A stretch of 64,000 nt of DNA. Source: Gnetum montanum. Taxonomy: Eukaryota > Streptophyta > Gnetopsida > Gnetales > Gnetaceae. The translations under genes were made by a program, and so were the position numbers. The notes under the pieces are model-generated. The model ran no database searches. It was not told the DNA's origin and worked only from the letters and a program-made list of their open reading frames with translations. The stretch covers positions 894,531 to 958,530 of the forward strand of contig MNCI01009017.1 in the NCBI GenBank assembly GCA_015680685.1. The letters are read 5' to 3'. Shown in pieces: positions 11,801-23,978 of the stretch. How positions within the stretch are numbered: position 1 is the stretch's first letter; every line of letters starts with the position of its first letter.

Positions 11801-12947
11801 GGTGTATTTACAAATTTTCTGTAAATTTGTACACGCAAGTCGCATGTACAAGAAGACACATAAGTCACGTGTACATACACGCAGAATCCATGTACACTCA
11901 TGATACATATACATGTACGCACTCATGTATGTATGTTTAAGTTTGACTAAGTTTGTTTTCTTCACACAGCTACACAAATTGGTAGATTCCATAAATTTCG
12001 TTGCCAATCACAATGATGAAAATTTCTATTCATTCAAGCATAAATCATGCGATGGAAATATTTTAGTTGCAACAGACAAATCAAGCATTTCATCAACCAT
12101 GAAATCAGCCAAGATTTCAGCTAGAGCATGTATAAATTTTGGCATGCGACTGGTGAAAGGGACTTTTTGGACTTTTAGACCTTGGGCTTCCTTTTAGCAA
12201 GAAGATGAATTCTCCAACACTTTAGCAACAAGCTGAGAGAGAGAGAACATGAAACAAAGCAAAGGCATATCATGAAAAAGTCTTCAAATCTTCATGGATG
12301 TGCCTTCAAGCATGCATGAGATGATGTGAGAACATGCATCCAATGTCCTTTAAGCCTCAAATGTTTAAGAAATGCCAATTCAACAAGATTCGTTAAGGAA
12401 ATGAGCCAAACACCAAGTGGAACAAGAAAACCCAAGAGGGGGCTTGCTCCAAGTGAGAAATATGTGCAATTAGAAGTGAAAAAACAGCAATTAGAATTCA
12501 ATTTGAGTAGAACCTCATACAGATAACATCTAATGTAAGGGAAAAACATGCATCCTTGCCTAAATATTCATCAAGCCCCTGAATTCAAGCATAAACCACA
12601 AACATGAAAATAACATGAGAAATATGAGAGAATGTATGGAACTTAAATTTGAGGGTTCCATATGTGAAAATCCTTCAGTCCCTTGTGAGAATTTGTGAGA
12701 GAATTATGGAAATTGTGTGAAAAATCGTGTGAGAATTGGCTCTGAGAGAATCGTTGAGAGAACCATTCAAGGGGGAGGTTCAATTCAATCTTCATTGAAA
12801 TAGTGCAAGAAAATGAGGAAGGCTGGAAAGCTAAAGAAACTTCAGCACAGATGCACTTGGAAAACATACGCAAAGGAGGAAAAAAGAGCTTTTATTAGCT
12901 TTAATCTTGCACTAGCTACAATGACATTCAAGGAAGGGGTGCCCCTC

Positions 12948-12955
12948 TATTTATA
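12948..12955 (-). promoter_or_regulatory. TATA box of LTR-like block a
   Basis: TATAAATA on the minus strand, followed by GAGGGGC; equivalent boxes occur in blocks b and c. Confidence 0.5.
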
Positions 12956-12967
12956 ATTGTTTGAAGT

Positions 12968-13027
12968 GAAGAGTGTCTTTTTTTTTCTTTTCTTTTCTTT
13001 TTTTTTTCTTTTTTTTTCTTTTTTTGG
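12968..13027. repeat. Polypyrimidine tract
   Basis: Nearly pure T with scattered C (plus strand), inside the upstream part of LTR-like block a. Confidence 0.85.
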
Positions 13028-13235
13028 TGCTCTCTTCATTATGTTTTTTTGCTTCAACACAACAACCATAGCTTCTAAACACACAAGGACCCAAACATGA
13101 CTTTCAACAACTACATAGGACTCCTAATGACTTCTACATGATTCCAACATAACTTGAGCATGAACAAAGGAAACAAACAAAGATAAATACCAAATGAAAG
13201 GATATCAAGGAGGTATGAACACATTCACACTATAC

Positions 13236-14310
13236 TTAATGGTCCCTATGGCTTTGCTTTGGGATAGATGATTATGTTATGTGCAGAAAAATATTTGACA
13301 AATGTTTATGATTTTATCTTTCGATTATGATATGCAATTGTGAATTGACTTTGTTGGACTTCTTAAGCAAGTACCAAGGACTTGAAGCAACTATCACACA
13401 AGTGGTACAACATCAGGTATAATAAACCATTGATTACATCATGTTAAATTGATGTATGTCACATCAATTTTGGTTATTGCTGTGGTATTGTCCATGGATG
13501 CTTAGCGGTATCAATGGAGGTTGGAATTCATGTTTAGTATGATTGCATTGATGAGATCATCAAATGGCTCATGATGGTATGATTGAATTTTGGCTAAGTA
13601 TCATAGTTTATAAGTTATGTACATAGTAAGTGTTAGAACTTATAGTTGCATGTTGTCTGTGGCTACTAGTACCCCGAAAGCCCCCTAGGTACCTTTTATG
13701 AATTTAAATGACCTTTTGTGTTAAATCTCAAAAGTTGTCACATGATTAGTCCATTAGAAAAGCCACAAATCAAGAAAACGTTATCTTGATTAAGTCATAG
13801 ATGTCAAATCTAGATTCCATCCCTATTTGAACCCTCCCACCTGATTTCATTTCACACATTTGGCATTTCGGATAAGAACTAGAAGAAAAAACTTTGTCAA
13901 ATGTAAGAGAGGGAGGAATCCATTATAGCAGCTTTAACAATCAAACTTTCACAACAAGTGCAATAGCAATGAGCCAATGTAGTGAAGAATCTTTCCTTTC
14001 TATCCATATTCTACTTTTTTTCCATTTTGTTTTCTTATTTCTCCCTTTATCTAATTCATTTTTGTGCAAATAAGGGTTTCAGCTTGGTGAGCTAGGGTTT
14101 CATCCCTCAAGCAAGGGTTCCAATAGAGTGTTATGTCAAATTCAGTAAAGAGGTAGAAAATGATCCATGAACCCTTTCATTGTAAATTCAACTTCAACAA
14201 GTTGTGCGCATGATGTATCCAGTTATTGTGATTCTATGTGATTAGAATTGAATTTGGCTATTATGATTGTGTTGGTTAAATCTTTTTCTATAAAAGGGAC
14301 CACCACTTAA
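13236..14310. other. Spacer, no gene recognised
   Basis: AT-rich; no coding domain or clear repeat seen. Confidence 0.35.
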
Positions 14311-14324
14311 GAGTGATAGTAAAG

Positions 14325-14475
14325 TCCTTGTGTGTGGTAAGGCCCTTGTTCAAGCCTGGGAATAGCCACTCAAAAGAGGTTAAGCTTTCACTCATCCACC
14401 AACTCTCCTATGACCCTACCTTAGTGGGATGAGCATTGAACCTCTAGGTAATGATCCTTTTAAATTTATTTCTGT
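14325..14475 (+). repeat. SINE-like repeat, family 1
   Basis: It contains a B-box-like TTGTTCAAGCCTGGG, then CTTTCACTCATCCACCAACT, CCTACCTTAGTGGGATGAGC and a TAATGATCCTTTT end. The same text is found at 26050-26235 (plus) and, in reverse, at 29240-29455. Dispersal plus a tRNA-like B-box suggests a SINE. Confidence 0.55.
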
Positions 14476-14479
14476 AAAC

Positions 14480-15184
14480 ATTATGAAATTTGGATTTTGG
14501 TACCTTGGATTGTGGTTTCTATCAAAAATGTCAATGACCAAGGTTGTGTGATTAAAAATCAATTTTTATGTATGATTAGTGGTTCTATGGTAAATGATGA
14601 GGAATCCAATAATTTTTATTTTATTTTCTAGTTGTTTTTACCGTTTCCCACCAATGCTTGTGATGCACATAACTGTTTGCAGCATTTCTAGCACATCTTT
14701 GGCAGCTCAGGTGTCCAGTGTGTTCATTGCTACCTACGTTGTGACAATCTAGGACAAGTAGCAACGATCATTACAATATTGTAGTAATTCATGACATGAC
14801 CAGGGCAAAATTAGCAACATGTATCAATCACATTACTGTAGTTTGATGAGGTTCTAGTACATATTTTGATTTGTATGAAATGTATAAAATATTGGATTTA
14901 AATAGTGAGGTATTGGAATGGTATGTTTAATATGTTGGCATGTGTTGAGTAAGACATGTACCCTTGTGTCATGGCTCATAGCTCCATGGTTCTGTTTCCA
15001 AGTCGATCAACGAGTGTTTATGATTTATTTCCTACTAAATCACAGTGGAGTAACTAATTTTATTTTCAAGAGGACCTAGAGCGCCTAGAGCATTTTTTAA
15101 TATACAACCTAGATAGTAGAGTCTAGGCTAAGCTTAGCTCTTTAGATTCACTAGCTGTTGAAACCTGTCAATTTATTGTATTTT
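14480..15184. other. Spacer, no gene recognised
   Basis: AT-rich sequence between a SINE-like repeat and an inverted-repeat element; nothing further seen. Confidence 0.35.
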
Positions 15185-16193
15185 GTATGCACCATTATGT
15201 AAATCGGATTGGGATCGGGATCTAAGTGATTCCGGATTACGATCCGAATAATTATGATCTGGATTTGTTCTAGATCATGGTCAAGTTTGGAATGTGATTC
15301 TGAATTGCAATTCCAGATGATTCCAAGCAATTCCAAATGACTCCAGGCAATTCTGAAATCTTTAAAAACACCAATCATAATATTATATTTTTTTAATATT
15401 AAACATTTCATTAAAAATTAAAACACCATCCAAATAGCAAAATTTATGAGTTTTTGTTTTTGTTTTTTGAGTTTAGCATGACTGATGGGGTGCTGGATTA
15501 TTTTGTGACTTAGGGGATCTTTCCCCCATCTATTGAGGGCCATTGCTGATGACCCACGATTTGTAATCTCCCGTACTATATTTCTTTTTTTTCTCAGTAA
15601 CATACTCCTGAATATTCTCTCAAAAAAAAATTTTATGAGTCAATACATCTATAAAAGTAGAAAGAATGAGCATAGAACATTCTAAACATGTGCCATCAAC
15701 AGTTTCAAGGTTTTCAGCACTTTGAGTGCATATTTTTCTGCAAGAAGCAATGCATTCTTGGGGAGCTCAGCATCACATTCTTCAAGAGCTCAACAATGCA
15801 TTCTTCAACTCATTTTGAATCACTTCAGCAGCTGATTTCAGACATTCTTCAGCTCATTTATTTTAGCTGACAATGAATGAATACTACAGTATAGCTTACA
15901 TTTGAAATTTTTTGTAATTTATATGGGAGCATAAATAATAAATTTATGTTGATGGTCATGCTGAAAGCAATGTTGTTATATTAAAATATTTATAAATTTC
16001 TATTTTAAAGTTAAATATATTGTGTTTTTATGGATTTTCAATTTTTTGTCTTCTTAATTGCATATACTTTTGAAAATGATTAAAAATTCGATATTTTTGA
16101 ATATCACAATTCCATGATATCCATGATCCGAAATCTTAGGAATGAATAAGCAATCTATGATCCGATCCAATCTTCATAAGTATAGTATGCACC
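15185..16193. mobile_element. Non-autonomous inverted-repeat DNA element with 9-bp target duplication
   Basis: GTATGCACC occurs at 15185-15193 and 16185-16193. Just inside, the left end (ATCGGATTGGGATCGGGATC) is matched in reverse at the right end (GATTGGATCGGATC on the minus strand). A 9-bp duplication fits Mutator-like elements, but the ends are degenerate and no transposase is present. The inner sequence repeats short words such as GATCCG and GCAATTCCA. A short LINE tail is nested inside. Confidence 0.55.
15443..15640 (+). mobile_element. Short 5'-truncated LINE tail with target duplications
   Basis: TTTATGAGT is present at 15443-15451 and 15632-15640, the latter right after an A run. The sequence between includes GGGCCATTGCTGATGACCCA and TTTGTAATCTCCCGTACTAT. 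These match the 3' UTRs of LINE copies C and D (GGCCATTGTTGATGGCCCAC and TTTGTAATCTCTTGTACTAT in D). So it is the last ~180 bp of a LINE of that family. Confidence 0.75.
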
Positions 16194-16249
16194 CTTTGGG
16201 TGGTATTGACTTTTGGAGGCATGAGGAAGCATGAAAATTTTATTGCTGC

Positions 16250-17265
16250 TCAGCATATCACTAGAAATTACTTCAAATGATTACGATCTACACAGTTAAC
16301 GCTAGAAACTGATCAAGCAATATGAAACACAATAGCCTCTGGAATTTTTTGTCATTATATTGTTGGATATCGTTGGAGCTACATGAATCAATAAAAAAAA
16401 TTTATGGCTAGATGTCACTGGATCTGTACGGATTGATAAGACTATATCATTGGATATTGATTAAAAAAGCAATATCCAGCTACAGGTGTTGAACTTTGAT
16501 TTTTTCTATGAGGCCAATTGTGTGCAATTTGAATCCATTTGACTTTGAACTTGCAATCAATCTACATGAAATCTTTAAAATACCAAAAATCTAGCAAAGA
16601 TCTAACTAGATAGTATGCAATTTAATGTACATCTAGAAACTAGGGTTAAAACAAGCTTGACATCTTCAAAGAATGATTTGAAAAGAGCTTTAAGCTTGAA
16701 AGTAATGGAACTTGATGCTTTAGATGATAAAAGATCTTAGATTTGTAGAGATTTATTCGATCTAGATATATATAAAATGACATATGCTAAAAACCTGTGA
16801 AAATGCAAAGCTTAAATATGAAATCAATGTGAAATAAGAATGAAATGTGAAAGATGTAAGAAATTTGAGATTGTGAGCTTTTAAGATGAGAATGTAAGAG
16901 AACTGTGAAAGATTGTGAGAAAATGAGATATTCTTGAAAGAAACTTTTGAACTTCTCCTTCAATTCGAATGCCTTCTACAATGAAACTTGAGAGATGAAC
17001 ATGATAAATGAGTGTAGCCCTTTTGGTATAAGAGCATGCACCTCTTTTTATAGCTTTGGATGATCTTGTTATGCCACTTTTGGCATGATTCTTGACCATT
17101 ACATACATGGGGGCGTATTTTTTCATTTATGGAAAATTTTTTACATGGTACATAACTATAGACCTAACCACGACTTGAACCTTGGAAATTAAAATGACTA
17201 GGGACTAGAAATAACAAGGCAATACATAGAAATAAACTTGAGAATTAAACAAACATCCTATTGAC
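16250..17265 (-). mobile_element. LTR-like block b
   Basis: The minus strand carries TATAAAAAGAGGTGCATGC (TATA at 17044-17052). A stretch with TTCTCACAATC and CATTCTCATC follows, as in blocks a and c. The presumed start is TAGTGTCAATAGG near 17262. The left end is a guess and no coding region is visible. Confidence 0.35.
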
Positions 17266-17988
17266 ACTAGATGTGAAATTGACTGTCATTTTTGCAATGT
17301 ATTGTATTTGCTTGTCTTCGATGCAGGCTATTTGGCACTTTCCAGCTATTTACTTTATGTCAACAAGTACTTTGTTAATGGACAAGTTTTGGTTACAGCA
17401 TCATTTTATTATGTGCTCATGCATTTTTTATGGGTTTGGTATGGTTTTGACAGCGTACAGTTATTTTGACTATGATAGTTCCTTATGCGCACCGCTGTCA
17501 ATTATGCTTTCTAGTTTTGTGCAATATGGCTTGCACAATGATATGCAATGTAATACTATTTTCAATTATGCGATTTGACATTGATTTGCCTACAGCTATT
17601 AAGAAAGTTCTGTGCTCTTATAGTGGAACTATTATAGCTTATTTTACAGAATGATTTGTGGGTACTATGGTGCAAATCACTTTATGCCATAGGGCTACCA
17701 TTACTATTATTTGGTTTTCGATAATTTTGCCCCATGAGCTACTGGTTGTACTCCTATTAGTTGTATCGATGCTCATGAACTCTAATAGTGGACAGGTTAG
17801 GTTTGCACCCATTGCTGCTATACTGCTTTTATTATTTCTTTGTGCCCCGTAGGAGAGTTTGTGACCTAGAGATTCTGTACTGGTTTTGAAATTTATGTCA
17901 TTTTATCCCTTGAGCCTTTTGTGGAAGCTGTTCTAGATGCCTACTTTCTTGTCCCTTTTGGTTAAGTTGATCTAGCATCTCCAATTTT
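17266..17988. other. Spacer flanking LINE copy A
   Basis: Plus-strand open frames here (17261-17578, 17466-17654, 17658-17852) are hydrophobic and unlike any family; I treat them as chance. The right end is the target site of LINE copy A. Confidence 0.35.
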
Positions 17989-18001
17989 AATAAGTTGTAT
18001 G
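17989..18001. repeat. Target-site duplication of LINE copy A, left
   Basis: AATAAGTTGTATG here and AATAAGTTGTGTG at 23966-23978 agree at 12 of 13 positions and flank the LINE exactly at its polyA end and its 5' end. Confidence 0.8.
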
Positions 18002-18339
18002 TTTTTTTGGAGAAAAATTTGAGATGTATTAGTCCAAAAAAAAAAATTAAGTTGTATAAGGGCGTATAGCCCAAGCCACCGTCATTTGGCCCATTCAAAA
18101 TTAATCAATAGGAGTATCTCCCATAACCCCTACATTCCCCAACATCCCCCAAAACCCAGCCTCCAAAACCCGACAACCCTATAGACCCTACCCTATGCAA
18201 CCATCATTCCCAAGGCTTCCCTGAAGTCACTCAGCCACAGAATGCCTGCCCATCCCAACCAGCTCCCTAGCACCCCCCATGTCACTACCCAAACATCTGC
18301 CCTCCGACACTCTCTCTTTGTGTAGACTCTAAGAGACTT

Positions 18340-19015
18340 CCACCTCCTCCACTACCTGCGGCATTCCAACTAACAGTGTCCGCCAACCCTCCTACATCCA
18401 ACTTGTTTCCATCCTCTGTCTGTTCTCCTCCATTAGTTGTGTCAACTCCGCACAATGGCCCTTCACTATATCCTCCATCCACTACAAATCTCAGATCCTT
18501 TGGCTATTTGCCTACCTCTGTGCCTCCTCCTGCATTCCCTGCCACCGCAATTGCCATGCCGCCCTCTCCTCTTGCTAAGTGTGTTCTACCACGATACACC
18601 ACGCCTCCGCAACATCCAGGGAATCCAACCACCGTTCCAACCCCGCCTCCAACAACAATCCTGCCTCAACCTCGAAGAGGCCCCGCCTTGCTCCACCTTC
18701 TCTAACCCTTCCGCCATCTAAAACTACGGTCCGTGAGCCATCCTAATCCGTCTCTAGTAGACCAATCAAGGCTCCAACAGCAAAACCACCATCCTCGACC
18801 TCCAGAGTGCCAAAATCACCCTCGGATGTCTTCCTAGCCGCTGCCTTTGTCGCAACTCCTGAAAAAATCGAGGTAAGTTAATCTAGATGCCATGCCTCAT
18901 GCACCAAAAAAGGAAAAATGGACACCCACAAGCTTGTGAGGGTACCCAAACTGCACGAAGTATTGCTCCACAAAAACCACTACGTCCTGTCATATGCCTT
19001 CCAGTGCTGACTTGC
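18340..19015 (-). pseudogene. LINE A C-terminal region and coiled coil
   Basis: The minus strand reads VEQYFVQFGYPHKLVGVHF (about 18985-18925), the counterpart of VDHFFVQLGCPHKLMGVHF in copy B1 and VDKFFVQ...GIHFAFLKCL in copy C. Further on come Glu/Gln-rich pieces such as EEERAAWQLRWQGMQEEAQ and ELTQLMEENRQRMETS. Stops and shifts break it. No HPD-like motif is found between here and the 3' end. Confidence 0.55.
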
Positions 19016-22000
19016 AAATGTGCCCGTTGCCCATCCGGTTAACCATGCCCCTAAAGAATTCAGCAGCATCTATCTAGGTGCAAACCATCAGCATGATAAT
19101 CTCCCCCTCTACCAAAACTCCCAACACCTCAGTCAACACCCCCTCGGTGACCCTAATTCACCTTCCCAGAATCGCATTTCTTCCCCCATCCAATTGTCAA
19201 AGAAACTCGTTGTGGACAGCCCCAATTCTCCCTCAATGCTTTTCAGCATGTTGACCCAGCCCATTCTCTCAATTAATGCCTAGAGGTCCACGTTTCCCAC
19301 ATATTCTGTCCACACCAGCTCAAACAGCTATCCCTACTCCATAGTTGTAATTACGTCAACCCACAATTGATGCCTAGTCCTAGCCACGATCAACGACATG
19401 GGCAGCCTTTGCCCACAGAAAATGAGGTGGTTCCTACCCTTCCATGCTGTCCATAAGATCACAAGTGCTTCAGAATCTCCGTTGATAGTTGTTATGGGCA
19501 CTAGTTTGGCCTTCCTCTAGACTTCCTGCACAAATTGACATCCATATATAAAGTGGTCAAGTGTCTCTCCACAGCGTAGAGGGGCAGCTGGCGTTCACAT
19601 TCATCCTTTGCTCCCACAAAATAGCCTCAAAGGTAGCGCCCTATGTTTTATAAGCCATCTGAAAGCTTTGACCTTCTTGGGCAGCCTACCCCTCCAGACC
19701 TTGTTCCATCCCTCCATCGGTAGGTGCATTGTCGTAATCACCTCTTTCGGAGGCTTCCCCGACAAGTCTTTGGCCTCCATTGCTCTAATATGATTGCATA
19801 TGTTCTTCCATAGTTGTGAGCTCCTCGTATCAACCTCCCAACAACAATATTTCTACCTTAGTAGTCGCACCCACAGTGTCGGCCCATTTGCCTCGCCCAT
19901 AAACCTATTAACCAGCATTTGCATTCCCAGTGTAACCTCATCTTGGAAGGACAGCAACCCAATTCGCCTTGCCAATTTTGGGCACACTATCCAGGCCCAG
20001 CACACCAAATGAAGTTTATTTCCCCCTTTTCCACCAGACCACACAAAGCATCGAATGATCTAGTCAATCTTCTGCATGACCCCAACTAGCAATACCGCCA
20101 TTGAAGCTGTGAACCTGGCAATAGCCATAATCACCATCGACGCCAACACCATCTTCCCTTTCCAGGACAAAAACTAGGCTGTCCAATGCGTGGTTTTCAT
20201 CTGCAACCTCTCCGTCAACCCCAACCACGCCCTCTGCTTTTGCCATTCAAAAATTGGCATCCCCAAGTAAGTGTCATGTATCCTGCCCGGTAGGATCCCG
20301 AGCAACTAGAGAATCCTTACCCCCACAATTCCCTCTACATTGATTAAGTGGATAGTCGATTTCCCCTTGTTAATCTTGAGCCCCAACTCACATTGCATTC
20401 TTTTGAGCGTCCTCTTCAATGCTGCCACTTGCGGCACAACCGCCCTAGCAAATAGGATCATATCATCAGCATAATGTGTCGTTAGACATTGGACCCCCGC
20501 AACATTCAGCCCCTGCATACCCTCAACAAGACAATAACTCTGAAGCATATCCATCACCAAGATAAACAATAGTGGTAACAGGGGGTCTCCCTGTCTCAGC
20601 CCTCTCTTTGACACCTAGAACCCCCAAAGCCTCCTATTGATATCAAACGAATACCGACTATCACTTTGCATCTAGATAAACAAATTAATGAACCTATGGT
20701 CAAAGCCCTTCAGCAACATTATCTCTCTTAACGCTACCCAGCTCACTATATCATATGCCTTAGTTATGTCCAATTTAATACACATTCCAAGAAACTTGGC
20801 CTACTTGAGGGAGTGCAAAATCTCCTACAACAACAAGACCTGATCCTATAGAAAGCAACCTTTAACAAACCCAGCCAGGTGTTCTCCCCACTAGTTTTCT
20901 CATTAGAGGTGCCAAACGATCAACAAGCATTTTAGAAAACAATCGCAACTGAGTATTGCATACACCAATAGGTCTTAAATGAGCCAATGATGTCGGATGG
21001 GGCACCTTAGGCAACAACACTATTCGTGAACAGTTGATCTCTCTTCTAACTTGTTGCCAACAAAGCATACAATTAAAGGTGTCCAATAGATTTGCCCCCA
21101 TAACCTCTTCAAATGCCCAAAAGAACTCTATAGGCCACCCATCCGGTCCCAACGCCTTGTTGGTTTGCATTGACCTCATTGCAGCAAGCAGTTTCAATCT
21201 AGAGAACAAACGCAGTAGGTGCTGATTATCAGCCACCGACAAGACCTGCAACACCAGAATGGAGATTTTCTCCAAATCTCACCTGCACCAGTTATCCTCC
21301 AAATATATGTGCATCTCCTCCAACCCCTACAGACCTCAATTCAACCCTTCCCCGACAACGCCCTCAAGCAAACTCTACAACTTCATCTTCATTGCCCTCC
21401 TTTCTTTGGTCATGGTAAAGAAGAAACATGTGTGCTCGTCTCCTTCCTGTATCCAAGTAATCCGAGATCGTTGCCGCCAATACCCTTCCTCCTCCCTGTG
21501 AAACTCCTAAAGCTCCCACAGAAGCTCCTATTCCTCATCCCCCAAGTCTGCACCAATATCCTGTAGCCCTTGTATCTCTCGCAGCCTATCTTACAAATGC
21601 TTCCTATACGCTCTAAAGCCATATTTTTCTTCTAATACTTTGGCTATGATCTGTTTTTTAACAACCTAAGGCCTTGTTTCATAAAGTCTCTGGGTTCCTA
21701 GTCTCCCAAATAGCTCTACCAAACAATCTACACCAACGGCCTCAGCCAAGGCTTGTCCAATTAAGTATGCTCAAAGCAAAACAACTGGGGGGGCCTGACC
21801 CTGCTCAAATCAAAACAAGCATAAAATGGACCTATGATCTAATGCCTGTCGCTCTTTCCCAGTAGCTTGAATGTCAAACTCCAACATTAGTCATGTACTT
21901 AGCCAAACTTAATCAATCCAAGATTGGACGTAGTCATACCCGCTTCTCCTATTACTCCACGTAAATCTACATCCCTCAACATCTAGGTCCACTAGATCGT

Positions 22001-22477
22001 GGTCCTGGATGAAGTTTGCACACTCCACAGCCCTAGGGGGATCTGCACTATCCCCCTTGTCTTTTCCCAACAATGTAAACGCTAGTTGAAATCACCAATG
22101 AGCATCCACCTAGCAGTGTTGGGGAGCAAACATGCCACCCGCCTTAACTCCTACACTCGCACCTCCTAGTTTTATGCCCCATAGACATTTGTTAGCCAGA
22201 AGTCCTCCTGGATCATGTGAATCATCTGACTCCAGTTGGAGTCATCCACCAAAGTGATCAAAACCTTTGCCAAAATCGCTAATCCTCCCACATGGCCCTT
22301 GCACAATACAATTTGCAGATTCCATCCCTCCCATTGTAGCAACCTCACCTCAGATGCATGCAACTTCATCTCCTGCAAACACACGACATCGCATCCCTCA
22401 TCCTAAACAATCATTTTCAAGGTATTTCACTTGTGCAGGGTACCTTGTCCCCTACAACTTCAGGAAAGAATCTTCAT
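19016..22477 (-). pseudogene. LINE A ORF2: endonuclease, reverse transcriptase, zf-RVT
   Basis: ORF2 starts at the ATG at 22477, which overlaps the ORF1 stop as ATGA. The endonuclease shows VCLQEMKL and GGLAILAK. The RT shows NKALGPDGWPIEFF, NCSRIVLLPKV and LRPIGVCN (21275-20862), then RGLRQGDPLLPLLFI and the catalytic HYADDMILFA (20614-20306). The zf-RVT part shows VWRGRLPKKVKAFRWLIKHR (about 19700). In an active element it would nick DNA and reverse-transcribe the RNA. At least five stops or shifts separate these blocks, including a TGA at codon 6. Confidence 0.8.
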
Positions 22478-23957
22478 GGAAAAATAGACATCTGTCTGTG
22501 GTACACCTCCTCGAGTGTCCATTGCACCCCCAAATCAATGTCCAATTGCATCAATTTCTTCCACATCACCAACGCCTTAGGTCGACCAACCTTGCTCCCC
22601 AGCAAGGTGATCACTGTAGCCTCAACTCCCCCTCTCTTGGCCTCAAAGAGATCATCTTTAGTCTAGAGGACCCCCTACCCAGGGTAACTAGTCCCCCAAT
22701 GGGGGCAACTTCAAACCCTACTCCTCCAGTGCAAGTAGCTATTTGGTCGATAGGGTACAAAGTGACCGTGTGGTGACACCCCTCCCCTCCGACCCACCCA
22801 CATCGACTACCCCAACAACCTCCTCCCCCCACACACACACACACACAAAACCCCTCCCCATGGTCAATTTGGCCATAGATCACTCCTACCCTCGAATACT
22901 TTTGAGGTGGCACCCCCCAACTCTCAGAACCTGCCCCCACTCTCCAACCTTCACAACGGGTCCCTTATTCAAGACATGATTTTCTTGGTTCGTTCTCAGC
23001 CCTACCTTCAGCATGCAGCCCTTCCGACCAACCAAGTTCCATCCTCCCTATTGCGTTGGTCCCTACTACTGAATCTAGCAATCTGCAGTAGGATGCCCTT
23101 TCCCGCACATCTCGCACACGGCCAACAGTGTTTCTTTTATTGTTGACAAGTTCTCAAACTAAACCCTTATCTTCTCCTCCCCCATGGTCGTGTCCAATAC
23201 CACCTCACTCACTCTATCCTCCGACCCTAGCAACCTCCAAACACAGAAGCGGGCATATCCCATCATGTCCATCAACATGATGAACACATCAAATTTTATG
23301 AATTCTCCAAACAGGCCAACCAATGATTTCAAAAAATCAAGCACCGAATACTCCAAAGGCAGATCCAAGATCCAAACCCACATCAACACCCAATCAAACA
23401 AACTTGCATCACGGTGAGCTCTCAGGCTCTAGGGCGCAAGAGCCAAACCTCAGGCTCCATAGAACCATGCCCCCTCGCCCCCCAAACAATATCCTCTCTC
23501 AATCAACCTCCATCTGGAAAACAAAGAGCAACCTATCATTTGCGAGACTCCGCACCCTCACATTGTCCAAAGCCCATGCTGCCCTGACCTAGCACTTGAT
23601 AAGGTCCATCCACAAGCGCACTCCTTCTGACACAAATTTACCCAATAGGCTCCTCCCCAAGGTTCTCACCACCCCCTCAAGTGGGCATCCCACATTGAGA
23701 CGCATAGTGTCCCCCTCTCTTAAGCATGCCTCAAAACCTTCCTCTCCACCCGTCTACGCCTAAACCCAATTCACTGATCCCTTCTTGTTCCTAGCGTCGC
23801 CATCTCCTAACCCCTCTCCAACCTCCTTCCCCTCCCCAAAGATCCCCTCTCGGTCCTTGCCCTACCACACCAAAATGGAACCTCCACCACTGACGACACC
23901 GCTGACCCCCAACACCCCCCCATCCACAAGCCCAACAACCTTCGTTTTCCTACTCAT
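22474..23957 (-). pseudogene. LINE A ORF1: DUF4283-type protein with zinc knuckle
   Basis: ORF1 starts at an ATG (23957) only nine bases inside the element and ends at the TGA within ATGA at 22477-22474. Recognisable pieces are GRSLLGKFVSEG, VRVRSLANDRLLFVFQ, LVGLFGEFIKFD and YARFCVWRLLG. A CARC-GKGHPTADC knuckle near 23110 is broken by one extra base. The C terminus reads VQWTLEEVYHRQ. ORF1 proteins of plant LINEs bind the element RNA. Stops (for example codon 32) make it a pseudogene. Confidence 0.75.
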
Positions 23958-23965
23958 GTTACCCC

Positions 23966-23978
23966 AATAAGTTGTGTG
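23966..23978. repeat. Target-site duplication of LINE copy A, right
   Basis: AATAAGTTGTGTG, pairing with 17989-18001 (one mismatch). Confidence 0.8.

Larger units (their letters stand above)
11800..13235 (-). mobile_element. LTR-like block a
   Basis: The minus strand has TATAAATAGAGGGGC (TATA at 12948-12955). It is followed by a stretch rich in TTCTCTCA and ATTCTCACA that resembles the blocks at 17.0 and 51.1 kb. About 270 bp upstream of the TATA box all three have a similar start (ATAGTGTGAATGTG here, near 13231), a plausible TG end of an LTR. Near 11830-11930 the word CATGTAC recurs. The left boundary is not visible and no coding domains accompany it, so it may be a solo LTR. Confidence 0.4.
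18002..23965 (-). mobile_element. LINE copy A, near full-length, L1 type
   Basis: A 5.96-kb element between 13-bp target duplications, minus strand. From 5' to 3' it has ORF1 (DUF4283-type region and zinc knuckle), ORF2 (endonuclease, reverse transcriptase, zf-RVT), a conserved C-terminal region and a coiled coil. It ends with the 3' sequence CTAATACATCTCAAATTTTT and a short A run. The 3' end matches that of the outer LINE at 48386. Unlike copies C and D, no J domain follows the coiled coil. It is decayed by frameshifts and stops. Confidence 0.85.

Noticed and set aside
17261-17852. Hydrophobic plus-strand open frames that look like membrane proteins
   Set aside because: AT-rich sequence gives Phe/Ile/Leu-rich frames by chance; three overlapping frames, no family pattern, no splice context.
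22267-22776. 169-codon plus-strand open frame
   Set aside because: It lies antisense to the LINE A endonuclease and ORF1 C-terminus, has no domain pattern, and is Pro/Ser-rich as expected from a shadow of GC-rich sequence.
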